Notes: generated from the sequence alone by a model not told the origin. A stretch of DNA of 64,000 nucleotides from Pseudomaricurvus albidus (GCF_018863235.1 NZ_JAHKRS010000001.1:434001-498000), one strand, 5' to 3'; positions 46,794-56,064 are shown, counted from the stretch's first letter. A program made the numbers and translations.

Positions 46794-46835
46794 CGGGAGA
46801 GGGGAGCGGACTTCCGCTTCTGCTCTCCCGTTATT
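46794..46835 (+). terminator. spoT: Probable spoT terminator
   Basis: A hairpin with arms CGGGAGAG / CTCTCCCG and inner AGCGGA / TCCGCT, followed by TTATTTATT. It lies 15 bp past spoT and 37 bp before ridA. Confidence 0.65.
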
Positions 46836-46871
46836 TATTGCAAACAGCATAATTCCAAGAAGGATACTGAC

Positions 46872-47255
46872 ATGACCAACAAAGCAATCATCAGCACCGA
46901 AAACGCACCGGCCGCAATCGGCACCTATTCACAAGCGGTCAAAGTCAATAACACCGTGTACCTGTCCGGCCAGATTCCACTGGATCCGGAAACCATGGAA
47001 CTGGTTGACGGCGGCTTCGAAGCCCAGGCTCACCAGATGTTTAAAAACCTCAGCGCCGTGTGCGAAGCCGCTGGCGGCTCACTGGCCGACATCGTCAAAC
47101 TGGGTATCTTCCTGGAAGACCTGAGCAACTTCCCAACCGTGAACGAAGTGATGGCGCAATACTTTAACGAGCCTTACCCTGCCCGCGCAGCAGTAGGCGT
47201 TAAGCAATTGCCAAAAGGTGCCATGGTTGAAGCTGACGGGATTATGGTGATCTAA
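46872..47255 (+). CDS. ridA: RidA family enamine/imine deaminase
   Basis: 127 residues. The N-terminal [17 protein letters not shown] and the C-terminal [19 protein letters not shown], with the conserved Arg and Glu, are the RidA signatures. It hydrolyses reactive 2-aminoacrylate-type intermediates. AAGGAT lies ahead of the ATG. Its place after spoT is conserved in related bacteria. Confidence 0.94.
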   Translation: MTNKAIISTENAPAAIGTYSQAVKVNNTVYLSGQIPLDPETMELVDGGFEAQAHQMFKNLSAVCEAAGGSLADIVKLGIFLEDLSNFPTVNEVMAQYFNEPYPARAAVGVKQLPKGAMVEADGIMVI

Positions 47256-47268
47256 TCTGTTGAGTGAC

Positions 47269-48051
47269 ATGGACGAACACCACACACACATCCACCGGAT
47301 TTGGGATGAGCTGGCCGACTGGCCAGCTGCTCAAGCCGAGCAGGCGCTGAGATATTTGCTGGACAGTATCAGCCGGATAATAAATTCCGACCACTGTTAC
47401 TGGTTATCCACGTATCGTATGTCTCAGTCAGAACATGACCCGTTACTCGGTTGGCGCCTGGGCCCTGTCTTTTATCCCTCAGAAATCGCACAGGACCAAA
47501 AGGTATATCGCGGCGCACAGAACGATGTGGATGAAGGGATTATTGATGAAAGCTCTTACAATCATGTGCGCCAGGCCGGTCGTTTTCGCGCAGTCTTTCT
47601 TCGGGACCATGTCTCCGAAAACTATTATTCCACCCCTCAATACCAACGCCATTACCGTTCCCGCGGCGTTGGCGATACCCTGTTTGTCGTCGCTCCGGTC
47701 AATAAAGACAGCGAAGTGTATTTCTGTTTTAACCGCTCGATGTCCAAACAACCTTTCAGTGAAAACGACCTGAAACTCGCCGAACATTGCCTGCGCAGCC
47801 TGAAGTGGTTTCACAAACAAACGCTGCTGCATCACGGTCTGGTCATCGCCGAAGCGCCGTTAACGCCAACAGAAAAACGCGTACTGCAACTTTTATTGAC
47901 CGACCAGACCGAAAAGCAAATTGCTGAATCCCTCGGACAAAAAACCGACACGACGCATAAACATGTGGTTTCTATCTATCGGAAATTTAACGTCAACAGC
48001 CGAGCGGCGCTGATGGCGATTTGGTTGGGGCATACGCCGGATGGGGAGTAG
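47269..48051 (+). CDS. LuxR-type helix-turn-helix regulator
   Basis: 260 residues from ATG 47269 (a TTG nine bases earlier is possible). The N-terminal two-thirds are GAF-like and unassigned. The C-terminal LuxR HTH (about 200-255) reads LTPTEKRVLQLLLTDQTEKQ followed by KTDTTHKHVVSIYRKFNV. It is close behind ridA (13 bp) and converges with the toxin-like locus. Confidence 0.82.
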   Translation: MDEHHTHIHRIWDELADWPAAQAEQALRYLLDSISRIINSDHCYWLSTYRMSQSEHDPLLGWRLGPVFYPSEIAQDQKVYRGAQNDVDEGIIDESSYNHVRQAGRFRAVFLRDHVSENYYSTPQYQRHYRSRGVGDTLFVVAPVNKDSEVYFCFNRSMSKQPFSENDLKLAEHCLRSLKWFHKQTLLHHGLVIAEAPLTPTEKRVLQLLLTDQTEKQIAESLGQKTDTTHKHVVSIYRKFNVNSRAALMAIWLGHTPDGE

Positions 48052-48067
48052 AGGAGCGGGGTTACTG

Positions 48068-49156
48068 TTAGTTACCCCGCTCAAAGCGAGAACCATCGGC
48101 AAACATCCAGCCTGCGGGGAAGTCTTCTGCGAATACCGCGCTTTCAATTCGACCCGGTAGGGGATTAGGTTTAATTCGTTGTTTGATTAGCTCGGCAACG
48201 TCTTCTTTGTTGGCCCGGTAATCGACGCCCTCGACCTCTTCATAGTGGGTACCTCTGTTGCTCCACTTCCACATCACATGAGCGGCAAAAGCTAGTTGTT
48301 CTGGACTTGGACCTGGGTGCAACAGTAAACGTGCATTTTGATTTTCTGACAATACCTGCTGTTCTCTAGCAGACATTTCTGAAGTGCGGGTTAGTGTTAA
48401 TGTTGACATAATTTGGTGCATCAGTTTTGTATAAGGGTCAGATGCAATGTTTGTTTCTTCACAATAAGAATTACCGCCCACATTGCTGCTTTTTGTAATA
48501 AAAAACTGACATTCTAGAAAATGTTGATCAGATAAAGCAATATACCAAGTAAACGGACTTGCCAAATCTCTTAAGGATTGCAATTCAAAATATAACCAAA
48601 TTCTATTGTTGATCTGTTGCCACTGCCAATTTAATGGGCCTAAATAATGAGGCCAACAGGTATTGGTGAAATCCCACTCATCCTCATTATAACCATTATG
48701 GAAATCATTCAGACTGCCTAACTCCGCTTCCTTACGAACTTCACGGGCTAAAATTTCTGGATTAAACAGACTATCGCCCACAGCTAAATTCGGAATCTGT
48801 CTCACCGAAACTGAGAGTCGTAAGTCTCCCATATAACCATCCATCATGGGACGGCCATTCATTTGCCATGACGACGTAAACACCTGCCTGCGAAGTGCGT
48901 TTCCTTGATAATAGTCCTTAGTGGCTAGTAAATTTTTTAGATCACAGTATTTGTCCAGATCTTCAATATCGATTATGTCAGGATTACCTTCATCCGATGC
49001 CACAAGATTCGCATCACCCCTTGGAGAAGGGGCTTCAAAACTCAAAAAATTTCCTGACAAGTCCTTTTCCCTTAGGTACGCTTGAGAAAAAGAAGGCCCG
49101 ACAGGATGTTTAAGTCCTTTCCACCAAAGTTTTGAGCTAAACAGAGTTTGAAGCAT
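48068..49156 (-). CDS. Hypothetical partner of the toxin-like protein
   Basis: 362 residues, not recognised. No signal or membrane segment. It is rich in Trp and aromatic residues, with WPHYLGPLNWQWQQINNRIW near the middle. AAGGA precedes the ATG and it starts 8 bp after the upstream toxin-like gene. By position it could be an immunity protein or a chaperone/adaptor for that protein, but it is longer than most immunity proteins. Confidence 0.6.
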   Translation of the reverse strand: MLQTLFSSKLWWKGLKHPVGPSFSQAYLREKDLSGNFLSFEAPSPRGDANLVASDEGNPDIIDIEDLDKYCDLKNLLATKDYYQGNALRRQVFTSSWQMNGRPMMDGYMGDLRLSVSVRQIPNLAVGDSLFNPEILAREVRKEAELGSLNDFHNGYNEDEWDFTNTCWPHYLGPLNWQWQQINNRIWLYFELQSLRDLASPFTWYIALSDQHFLECQFFITKSSNVGGNSYCEETNIASDPYTKLMHQIMSTLTLTRTSEMSAREQQVLSENQNARLLLHPGPSPEQLAFAAHVMWKWSNRGTHYEEVEGVDYRANKEDVAELIKQRIKPNPLPGRIESAVFAEDFPAGWMFADGSRFERGN

Positions 49157-49164
49157 GACTTTCC

Positions 49165-50460
49165 TTATATAATTTTATTAATGCCTTTCTCTATGAGCTT
49201 TTCGGTGCTTTGAAGCTTTCCACTTCGATAGTCCTCATTGAGGGCTGGAATATTGTCAAGCACTGCAAGTAACGCCAATCCTAATCCACCCCAACCAGCA
49301 GAGGCAACCATACCTCCTGATATCAAAGCCCCGGCCTTGGTGTATAAAGTGTATCCAGCCGCGGTCGTTACCATACCCCACGTTGACTGCTTTGCAATCC
49401 TTTTTGCTTTATCATGCTTATTACCTTCGCGAATTGCAGTAAATGAGCAAACCAATTCAGCAGTGCCAAATTTTTGGGCGCCCGCCATGTAACCCATATT
49501 CATTTTACTGCCGTTATACCACTGATCTCCTGTAATATTTGTATTAATTTTTCTTCGAGTAGAATCGGCTTCGGTCAAACTAGATGTAGGATCACTCAAA
49601 AATACCGATTGTTTTTTTTCTAGATCTATTGGCTTGCCTTTATCACCCTCGCTTAGAATTTTCATTGCTTCGGTTAAGACAACAGAGCCTCCTCGATGGC
49701 TCGTCCACTCAACATACAAACCTTTTTTATGTGCATCTAACATATAAGCAGATAGAATTTTAGCCGCTTCTACATCATTCTTACTTTTACGAAATTTGCT
49801 CATCTGAGCCAATGACTGCCAGCCAGCTTTCAAAATATTACCCGACTGAGGGACATAGAATAGCTGATACCCTGTGGTACTCAGTTTATTTAACTCACAT
49901 TCTTTACCTCGGGCTATATGCGACGGTAGCATCTTTGCAGCATGCTGAAGCCCCTCGCAATATCCATTTACACCTATTTTAATGCGACTAGACTCATCAT
50001 TACCGGTAACGGAAACAGGCTGCAAGGAAGGCTGCCAATCTCTTGCTATCCACTTACCCTGATCATCTTGGTTTACGGACCACAACCCAGCCCTTTTAGT
50101 ATTTTCAACTTTCTTCTCCACCAACCGAATATCCACAATCACAATATCCGTCTGACTGGTGGGCGTACCAATCATATACTCAATTTCAAAGCCCGAATGA
50201 ACTACGCAATAGCGGTTGGAAGATCCATTTTTAAGAAACGTATTCGCGGGAAGAGTACCTGCACGAAGACCATTAACAGCATTAACGACTGCAGAGGCGT
50301 GATAGCTTTTATGGTCACCTGAATTAGCTTGGCCTTTTAGGCCATTCAGAGTTTGCTGTAGCTTGTCATTAGCGTAGAGCGAGCGGCCACTTCCAGCTTT
50401 GCCGTAGGGTTTGGCTTTGTGGAGCTCATTGAGTGAAACAGAGGAAGAAATACCAAGCAT
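49165..50460 (-). CDS. Toxin/effector-like protein with altered hydrolase elbow
   Basis: 431 residues; GGAG lies 6 nt before the ATG. No signal peptide. Around residues 247-262 the sequence EWTSHRGGSVVLTEAMK matches the position and spacing of the HSQGS nucleophile elbow seen in alpha/beta-hydrolase effectors such as type VI lipases, but with Arg where the Ser should be. The last 90 residues hold hydrophobic, Gly/Ala-rich helices (GALISGGMVASAGWGGLGLALLAVL) that could enter membranes. The following gene may be its partner. Effector status is inferred from these features; no secretion genes are nearby. Confidence 0.55.
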   Translation of the reverse strand: MLGISSSVSLNELHKAKPYGKAGSGRSLYANDKLQQTLNGLKGQANSGDHKSYHASAVVNAVNGLRAGTLPANTFLKNGSSNRYCVVHSGFEIEYMIGTPTSQTDIVIVDIRLVEKKVENTKRAGLWSVNQDDQGKWIARDWQPSLQPVSVTGNDESSRIKIGVNGYCEGLQHAAKMLPSHIARGKECELNKLSTTGYQLFYVPQSGNILKAGWQSLAQMSKFRKSKNDVEAAKILSAYMLDAHKKGLYVEWTSHRGGSVVLTEAMKILSEGDKGKPIDLEKKQSVFLSDPTSSLTEADSTRRKINTNITGDQWYNGSKMNMGYMAGAQKFGTAELVCSFTAIREGNKHDKAKRIAKQSTWGMVTTAAGYTLYTKAGALISGGMVASAGWGGLGLALLAVLDNIPALNEDYRSGKLQSTEKLIEKGINKII

Positions 50461-50672
50461 GCGGACTCCTTTTCCTTGGAGATATGACTATTTGACGTAC
50501 GCGTCTATACACGTTCCTGTTGTAAGGCGGAATGGTAGCTTGGATTATGCGATGTGTTCAACAAGATTAAAGCCTACTGACACGGTTGTCCGTGTTGATG
50601 AGATTTCTTTCTCACTCGCACTGAAAAACCCATACAAAAGGCTGAAGTTTTAGTGCTTATCTAAGACTTAAA

Positions 50673-50894
50673 TCAATAACTCGAATTCGGCGTATCATCC
50701 GGATAGATATCACCGTGGACTTCTTCCGGGTCGACGTCGTTGATCAGCAGGATTTCTCTGACCGTTTCGATATGATCCAGCACTGTTTGATAACGGTCGC
50801 CGTATTCGTATTGAGTGACTTCGATGGCTTTGGGCATGTAGGTGAATGCAATTTTCAGCGCCTGAAGTGCATCGGCATTGATTTTATCGCTCAT
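50673..50894 (-). CDS. Small acidic hypothetical protein
   Basis: 73 residues, acidic, with an alpha-helical first half (ADALQALKIAFTYMPKAIEV) and an Asp/Glu/Pro-rich end. Its composition matches neighbouring core genes and a GAGG lies upstream, so it is probably real. It lies downstream of phoR on the same strand; function unknown. Confidence 0.55.
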   Translation of the reverse strand: MSDKINADALQALKIAFTYMPKAIEVTQYEYGDRYQTVLDHIETVREILLINDVDPEEVHGDIYPDDTPNSSY

Positions 50895-50962
50895 AGAAAC
50901 CTCACTGTCGTGATTGGGCTCCCGGAGGAATTTCTCAGGAGCCGGTCAACAGCCGCGGGCTG

Positions 50963-51070
50963 TTAAGCAATCACATTACCGGCAAAGCCTTCAAAGTGAT
51001 AGGGGCAGGGCTTGATGTAAGTTCTGGCTTTTTCTTTGATGGGATTGACGTACTTTATGCCAGTAGACAC
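50963..51070 (-). CDS. Possible 35-codon ORF immediately after phoR
   Basis: From GTG 51070 a short frame reads on to KEKARTYIKPCPYHFEGFAG and ends in NVIA with TAA at 50963. Its composition looks protein-like, and TGAGG (overlapping the phoR stop) lies about 12 nt upstream. It may be a small gene or the 3' remnant of a larger one. No family recognised. Confidence 0.3.
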   Translation of the reverse strand: MSTGIKYVNPIKEKARTYIKPCPYHFEGFAGNVIA

Positions 51071-51084
51071 TCCGCAAAGATACC

Positions 51085-52392
51085 TCAGGCAGAAGCGGCA
51101 TCCTTCTGTTCAACCACGCTTTGTATCGGAAACATGCAGGTAAAGGTACTGCCTTTACCCAGTTTGCTCTGGATATCCAGTTTGGCACCGTGGCGAATCA
51201 GTACGTGTTTTACAATCGCCAACCCCAAACCGGTACCACCGGTTTGTGCATGACGACTGCTGTCCACCCGATAGAAGCGCTCGGTCAAACGGGGCAGGTG
51301 AACGCTGTCGATGCCTTCGCCTTCATCGCTCACCGCCAGGTTGAGGCCCAGGCTGTTGCTTTCGACGTCGATGGAAATTTGCTTGCCATCCGGCGAGTAT
51401 TTGACGGCGTTAAAGACCAGATTGGAAAAGGCGCTGTGCAGTTCCTGCTCATTGCCCAGCAGCGCCAGGTGGTCAGGGCAGTTCAGTGTGATCACATGTT
51501 GGTGGTCGCCGGACAGTGCTTCTGCATCACTGCGGATACGCTGCAACAGCGGTTTGAGCACAACCGGTTTGTGGGCGCTTTGGCGATCATCGGTTTCCAG
51601 CTTGGACAGCGCCAACAGGTCGTTGATCAGGCTGGTCATGCGCACGCCTTGTTGCTCCATCTGCTGCAACGCACGCTGCCAGGGCGCGGGAAGGTCGGGC
51701 GACATGGCGAGCGTTTCCACATAACCGCGTATCACCGTCAACGGTGTGCGCAATTCGTGGGATACGTTGCCGACGAAATCTTTGCGCATCTGTTCAAGCT
51801 TATGCAGACGGGTCACGTCTCTTACCAACACCAGACACTCTCCCTGGCCGAAGCGGGTTATCTGATATTGCAGACGCACATCACCGGTGTGCGGGGAGGG
51901 CAAATCCAGCGGCTCTTTGAAATCGCCCTTGTCCATGTATTGGATAAACAGGGGATGGCGGATGTAATTGAAAATCGGGTTGCCCTGATCCTGATGCCGA
52001 AGGTGCAGCAGATGACCGGCGGCGCTGTTGTACCACTCAATATTGCCCTGGGTATCCAGCAGCAGAATCCCATCGCGCAATGCCGAGGTGATTTCCTGCC
52101 CGCGCTTGACCACGGCTTGCAGACGTTTCTTTTCCCGTCGCTGACGCTTTTGCAGGCGCACGATATTATCGAAGATATCACCCCAGATACCACTGGCATC
52201 CGGGGGCTGAAAACGGCGGGAATTCTGCAGCCAGACATCCAGACGGTGTATTTGCCAGAGCATCCAGGCCATGTAGAGTGCGCCACCGGCAATAAGGGTC
52301 CAGGTCAGGTAACCATTCATTAACCCGAAAACCACACACAGCAGCGTGCAAACGATGATCCGCCTGATCTCAGCGGAAAAACCCCTGTTCAA
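51085..52392 (-). CDS. phoR: Phosphate regulon sensor histidine kinase PhoR
   Basis: 435 residues. Two N-terminal membrane segments close together (about 10-45) precede a short linker and a PAS domain (about 95-185). The HisKA box is FVGNVSHELRTPLTVIRGYV and the ATPase domain has N-box FSNLVFNAVKYSP, DEGEGI and GGTGLGLAIVKHV. This matches PhoR, which phosphorylates PhoB under phosphate limitation. A small lipoprotein gene separates it from phoB, which is unusual. Confidence 0.93.
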   Translation of the reverse strand: MNRGFSAEIRRIIVCTLLCVVFGLMNGYLTWTLIAGGALYMAWMLWQIHRLDVWLQNSRRFQPPDASGIWGDIFDNIVRLQKRQRREKKRLQAVVKRGQEITSALRDGILLLDTQGNIEWYNSAAGHLLHLRHQDQGNPIFNYIRHPLFIQYMDKGDFKEPLDLPSPHTGDVRLQYQITRFGQGECLVLVRDVTRLHKLEQMRKDFVGNVSHELRTPLTVIRGYVETLAMSPDLPAPWQRALQQMEQQGVRMTSLINDLLALSKLETDDRQSAHKPVVLKPLLQRIRSDAEALSGDHQHVITLNCPDHLALLGNEQELHSAFSNLVFNAVKYSPDGKQISIDVESNSLGLNLAVSDEGEGIDSVHLPRLTERFYRVDSSRHAQTGGTGLGLAIVKHVLIRHGAKLDIQSKLGKGSTFTCMFPIQSVVEQKDAASA

Positions 52393-52616
52393 TGTTGATT
52401 CCTGTCGTGTAATTGTCGATTGCGTTGTAGAAGACTACGACGATTGAGCCTGCAGCTGTCGACGTAAGTGTAGAGTGCGCAGCAGTAAGAAGCCTGATTT
52501 TTCATCAGCCAAACCGCGCTGAAAGAAAAACAGCTATCGGGAACGGAAAGCCATCTGCGACACGCATGTTAACAGTGTATCAACGTGTTCAGCAGTTTGT
52601 TTAACACATCCATGCT

Positions 52617-52814
52617 TTACAGGTCGTCTGTGAGGGCTTCATCAACCGCTTTATCGATCTCTTTGGCCGCGTCACGGGTCGCGTGTCCGATATCACGGGT
52701 AACGTCGCGAGTGGTATGGCCGATCTCTCTGCCAATTTTCTTGGCACTGGTACAACCTGCCGTCACCGCAACCGTCGTCAGAATCAATGCCGTGATGGTG
52801 AGTGTGCGTTTCAT
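52617..52814 (-). CDS. Small lipoprotein with repeated HTTRD/HATRD motif
   Basis: 65 residues. Signal peptide with lipobox VTAGC, then a charged helix containing the near-repeat IGHTTRDVTRD / IGHATRDAAKE. It resembles small entericidin-like or surface lipoproteins. The start at 52814 gives a normal signal length. It sits between phoB and phoR, on the same strand, so it may belong to the Pho regulon. Confidence 0.7.
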   Translation of the reverse strand: MKRTLTITALILTTVAVTAGCTSAKKIGREIGHTTRDVTRDIGHATRDAAKEIDKAVDEALTDDL

Positions 52815-52893
52815 AAAGCCCTCTGCTCTGAAGCTCTCATGCTGGAAGAGCACACTTTATTCAAGTGACACCGAAAGTCCAGTCACGTTGATA

Positions 52894-52919
52894 ACTGTGC
52901 CTTCAATATCAGGCACAGT
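52894..52919. repeat. Hairpin between phoB and the lipoprotein gene
   Basis: Perfect 9-bp arms ACTGTGCCT / AGGCACAGT with an 8-nt loop, 61 bp past the phoB stop. Without a T-run it is not a strong terminator, but it could lower read-through from phoB or protect its transcript end. Confidence 0.6.
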
Positions 52920-52979
52920 CATCAGCTTTGATCCGACGCCTTACCCACTGGCGCTTCACACTTTAACAGTGACGGCCCT

Positions 52980-53693
52980 TCAGAGTTCTTTGGCAGAAGC
53001 GACTTTCAAGGAGAAGCGATATCCGGCACCGCGCACCGTCTGTACAAAGCGGTCATGATCTTCCAGTTGCAGCGCCTTGCGCAGGCGTCGAATATGGACG
53101 TCCACCGTACGCTCTTCCACGTAGACATTGCCGCCCCAGACGTGATCGAGCAGCTGGCTGCGGGTGTAGACGCGCTCCTGGTGGGTCAGGAAGAACTCCA
53201 GCAAGCGGTACTCGGTAGGGCCCATCTGCACGGGAGTGTCGTTGATAGTGACACGGTGGCTTACCGGATCGAGAGTCAGACCATCCACGGTGATCGGGCC
53301 ACTGTCTGCCAGGGTATCGGTACGACGCAGTACGGCTTTCAGTCGCGCAACCAGCTCGCGAGGGGAGAAGGGCTTGGTGATATAGTCATCGGCACCCACT
53401 TCCAGCCCCTGCACCTTGTTATCCTCTTCGCCCTTGGCGGTGAGCATGATAATAGGAACCTGAGCGGTGACCTCATCCCGCTTCAGACGACGGGCCAGCT
53501 CGATACCACTGGTACCGGGTAACATCCAATCCAGCAGCACCAGATCGGGCTTGCGATCCACGATCAGGCTGTGGGCCTGTTGTGCATCTTCCGCCTCCAT
53601 ACAGTGATAATCCGCCATCTCCAACGCAATGCGGAGCATGTCTCGAATGGAGGATTCATCATCGACGATCAATATAGTTTTCTGGGGCATCAT
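52980..53693 (-). CDS. phoB: Phosphate regulon response regulator PhoB
   Basis: 237 residues. Receiver domain with the acidic pair (VDDE), phospho-Asp (LLDWMLPGTSGIEL), Thr (MLTAKG) and Lys (YITKPFSPREL). A winged-helix OmpR-type DNA-binding domain follows (about 135-235), ending in VQTVRGAGYRFS. The sequence matches PhoB, activator of phosphate-starvation genes. A Pho-box-like sequence upstream suggests autoregulation. Confidence 0.95.
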   Translation of the reverse strand: MMPQKTILIVDDESSIRDMLRIALEMADYHCMEAEDAQQAHSLIVDRKPDLVLLDWMLPGTSGIELARRLKRDEVTAQVPIIMLTAKGEEDNKVQGLEVGADDYITKPFSPRELVARLKAVLRRTDTLADSGPITVDGLTLDPVSHRVTINDTPVQMGPTEYRLLEFFLTHQERVYTRSQLLDHVWGGNVYVEERTVDVHIRRLRKALQLEDHDRFVQTVRGAGYRFSLKVASAKEL

Positions 53694-53738
53694 CTCTGCC
53701 TATGCTGTTTTCTGATACCAGCATTAAATAGTGTTTTT

Positions 53739-53756
53739 GTGAATCTTTTGTGACAG
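53739..53756 (-). promoter_or_regulatory. phoB: Putative Pho box upstream of phoB
   Basis: Minus-strand CTGTCACAAAAGATTCAC has two 7-bp halves spaced by 4 bp, as in the Pho box (CTGTCAT plus A/T spacer). The first half fits well; the second keeps only TCAC. It overlaps a palindrome (GTGACAGCTA / TAGCTGTCAC, 53750-53781), which could be an alternative regulator site. Confidence 0.5.
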
Positions 53757-53849
53757 CTACGGCTTTAAATATAGCTGTCACATTGTTCCACGCCAGGTTT
53801 CTCAGTGTTTACGTGAGTCTGTCACACTATCTGGTTGAATCAGGCACGG

Positions 53850-54920
53850 CTATCGAAGTAAGTAGTCACCAACAATTCCGGCAAACACCGCAAATCCAGC
53901 CCAGTTATTGTTGAGAAATGCTTTGAAACATTGATCCCGGTCGCGATGGCGGATCAGGAACTGCTGATACACAAACAGGCCTGCAGCCACCGCCAGCCCG
54001 AGATAATAGACACTACCCAGCTCGAATCGCTGTCCCACGATCATCAACGTGACAATCACCAGCACCTGAAGGCTGCCGGTGATTACCCGATCCTGTTCGC
54101 CAAACAACACCGCGGTGGATTTCACCCCGATCAGCAGGTCATCATCACGATCCACCATGGCGTAAAAGGTGTCGTAAACCACCGTCCAGATCACGGCAGC
54201 GGTGTAAATCAGCCAGGATTCCGGTGGTACTTCACCGGTCTGGGCGGCGAAGCCCATGGGAATACTCCAGGCAAAGGCGGCGCCCAGCACCACCTGCGGC
54301 AGGTGGGTATAACGCTTCATAAACGGATAACAACCGGCCAGAGCCACCGCACCCAGTGACAGCAGGATCGTCAGCTTGTTGGTAAACAGCACCAGAATAA
54401 AAGACAAAAGACACAGCAGTACACACACCGCCAGCGCTTCCCTGGGCTGGATTTTACCGCTGGCCAGAGGCCGCTCACGGGTGCGCTTCACATGGCCATC
54501 CACCTTGCGGTCGGCAAAATCGTTGATGGCGCAACCGGCAGCGCGCATGGAGATCACCCCCAGAACGAAAATCAGCAACACATCGAGATCCGGCAAACCA
54601 TCAGCGGCCAGCCACAATCCCCACAAGGTAGGCCACAGCAACAATAACCAGCCAATGGGACGATTCATGCGCGTCAATTGCCAGTAATAGGGCAGATGAT
54701 CACGCACCAGCAAGCCGGACAAGGGGCCGGCAGTCGAAGAGGTTCTGGTCTTTGAAACGGGTGCTTTTGAAGCTTTTGACTTTGAAACCCGGGCCTTGGC
54801 GGTCGTCGCAGAGGCTTTGGCCGCCGCGGGGGACTTGCCGGTTTTGGCCGCAGCGGAAGTTTTTGCTTGCTGGGGCGGACGGTTTGGCTTCTTGGATTTT
54901 CTTTTCTTCGGTGGAGTCAT
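53850..54920 (-). CDS. ubiA: 4-hydroxybenzoate octaprenyltransferase with basic N-terminal extension
   Basis: 356 residues from ATG 54920. The membrane prenyltransferase core (about 70-356) has the Asp-rich motifs [10 protein letters not shown] and [12 protein letters not shown], and opens [20 protein letters not shown]; it joins 4-hydroxybenzoate to the polyprenyl tail in ubiquinone synthesis. Before it lies a tail of about 65 residues of Lys, Ala, Ser and Pro ([14 protein letters not shown], then AAAK-type repeats). Usual UbiA proteins are about 290 residues and lack this. It lies downstream of ubiC. Confidence 0.92.
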   Translation of the reverse strand: MTPPKKRKSKKPNRPPQQAKTSAAAKTGKSPAAAKASATTAKARVSKSKASKAPVSKTRTSSTAGPLSGLLVRDHLPYYWQLTRMNRPIGWLLLLWPTLWGLWLAADGLPDLDVLLIFVLGVISMRAAGCAINDFADRKVDGHVKRTRERPLASGKIQPREALAVCVLLCLLSFILVLFTNKLTILLSLGAVALAGCYPFMKRYTHLPQVVLGAAFAWSIPMGFAAQTGEVPPESWLIYTAAVIWTVVYDTFYAMVDRDDDLLIGVKSTAVLFGEQDRVITGSLQVLVIVTLMIVGQRFELGSVYYLGLAVAAGLFVYQQFLIRHRDRDQCFKAFLNNNWAGFAVFAGIVGDYLLR

Positions 54921-55091
54921 GTCATCACTTTCTAGGAATAAGTACCACATTCAAATCAGTATGGCCCGAACGACATAAAGCTCTGGTCACTGCGCAGGCA
55001 AAGTCTGGGTGACGGACGTTCAGTAGCGGCTGAAATCTCAGCCGGCAGTGTAACGGCTAGACGGTATTGAGGGTACCGTCAGAGGTCGCCA

Positions 55092-55670
55092 TCAAAGGCT
55101 TTCGACAAAAGCCGGCAGGAAGACTTCTCCCACCAGAATGGGCTTGTCGTGCACATAAAACACCGAGCGTCGCCCCCAGAGTGGCTGATTCGGCGTAAAA
55201 ATCCCTGGCAAACGGGTATCACCCGTACCGTAGCAACTGATTTCCAGTGGATCCCGCTGCAGTGAGGGTTGCTTAAACAGCCAGCCACCGAGCGGACGAT
55301 TGTCCAGTGTTCGCAAACGACGCAGGGACCCCCTCAGCGAACTCTCCGGCAGCAGGCTTCTGGCCCACACCCAGGGCTGGTTATGGCCTTTGAGAATCAC
55401 TTCGCGAATCAGCACCGGTGCGTGGGGGGCGATCCCCAGAGCCACAGCCTCCATGGGCTCGGCACGGCCCCAGTGTTGAGTCAGCAGCTGTACGGAAAAC
55501 GCACCGTGACTGTGGGCCTTGAGACGCGCGGTGAGAGATCCCGGGTGCTGCAGCCAATCAAGCAGAGCAGTGTGTCGCCCGCCTTTTAGACCGTACATCA
55601 GGGGAGAGGCGGGATGCCAGCTCCTGCAGAAGGAGTATCGGGCGTCATTTTTAACGGAAGTCGGTAGCAT
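55092..55670 (-). CDS. ubiC: Chorismate lyase
   Basis: 192 residues. UbiC segments seen are LIREVILKG, WVWARSLLPESSLRG and LGGWLF, which include the conserved Arg residues of the active site. It converts chorismate to 4-hydroxybenzoate and pyruvate, supplying ubiA just downstream. Confidence 0.9.
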   Translation of the reverse strand: MLPTSVKNDARYSFCRSWHPASPLMYGLKGGRHTALLDWLQHPGSLTARLKAHSHGAFSVQLLTQHWGRAEPMEAVALGIAPHAPVLIREVILKGHNQPWVWARSLLPESSLRGSLRRLRTLDNRPLGGWLFKQPSLQRDPLEISCYGTGDTRLPGIFTPNQPLWGRRSVFYVHDKPILVGEVFLPAFVESL

Positions 55671-55791
55671 AAATCATCAAATTGTTCGGAATTACAGCAG
55701 CCGGGGACAAGAAGTGCTTTACCACCGCCAAGCCAATTGGTTTAATGCGGAGCGATAATAACAAAAACTGCGTTTTTATAAGGAATTTCCT

Positions 55792-56064
55792 ATGCACAAG
55801 AGTGACTTAGTCGAGTCGGTCGCCAATATTGCCGACCTGCCGAAGGACAAAGCAAATGATGTGGTTTCTGCCATCTTTGAAGAGATTACCAACGCCCTGA
55901 GCCGCGATGACAGCGTCAATCTGGTGGGTTTTGGTTCCTTCACTCAGCGCCACCGCGCTGCCCGCACCGGCCGCAGTCCCAAAACCGGTGAGACCATCCA
56001 GATTCCCGCCAGCACTTCCGTAGGCTTCAAGCCCGGCAAAGCGCTGAAGGACGCCGTCAACTGA
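55792..56064 (+). CDS. hupB: HU-family DNA-binding protein
   Basis: 90 residues, the exact size of HU. It starts MHKSDLVESVANIADLPKDK and has the beta-arm region RTGRSPKTGETIQIPAS and the closing FKPGKALKDAVN. It is a nucleoid protein. AAGGAA precedes the ATG. It is divergent from ubiC. Confidence 0.95.
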   Translation: MHKSDLVESVANIADLPKDKANDVVSAIFEEITNALSRDDSVNLVGFGSFTQRHRAARTGRSPKTGETIQIPASTSVGFKPGKALKDAVN

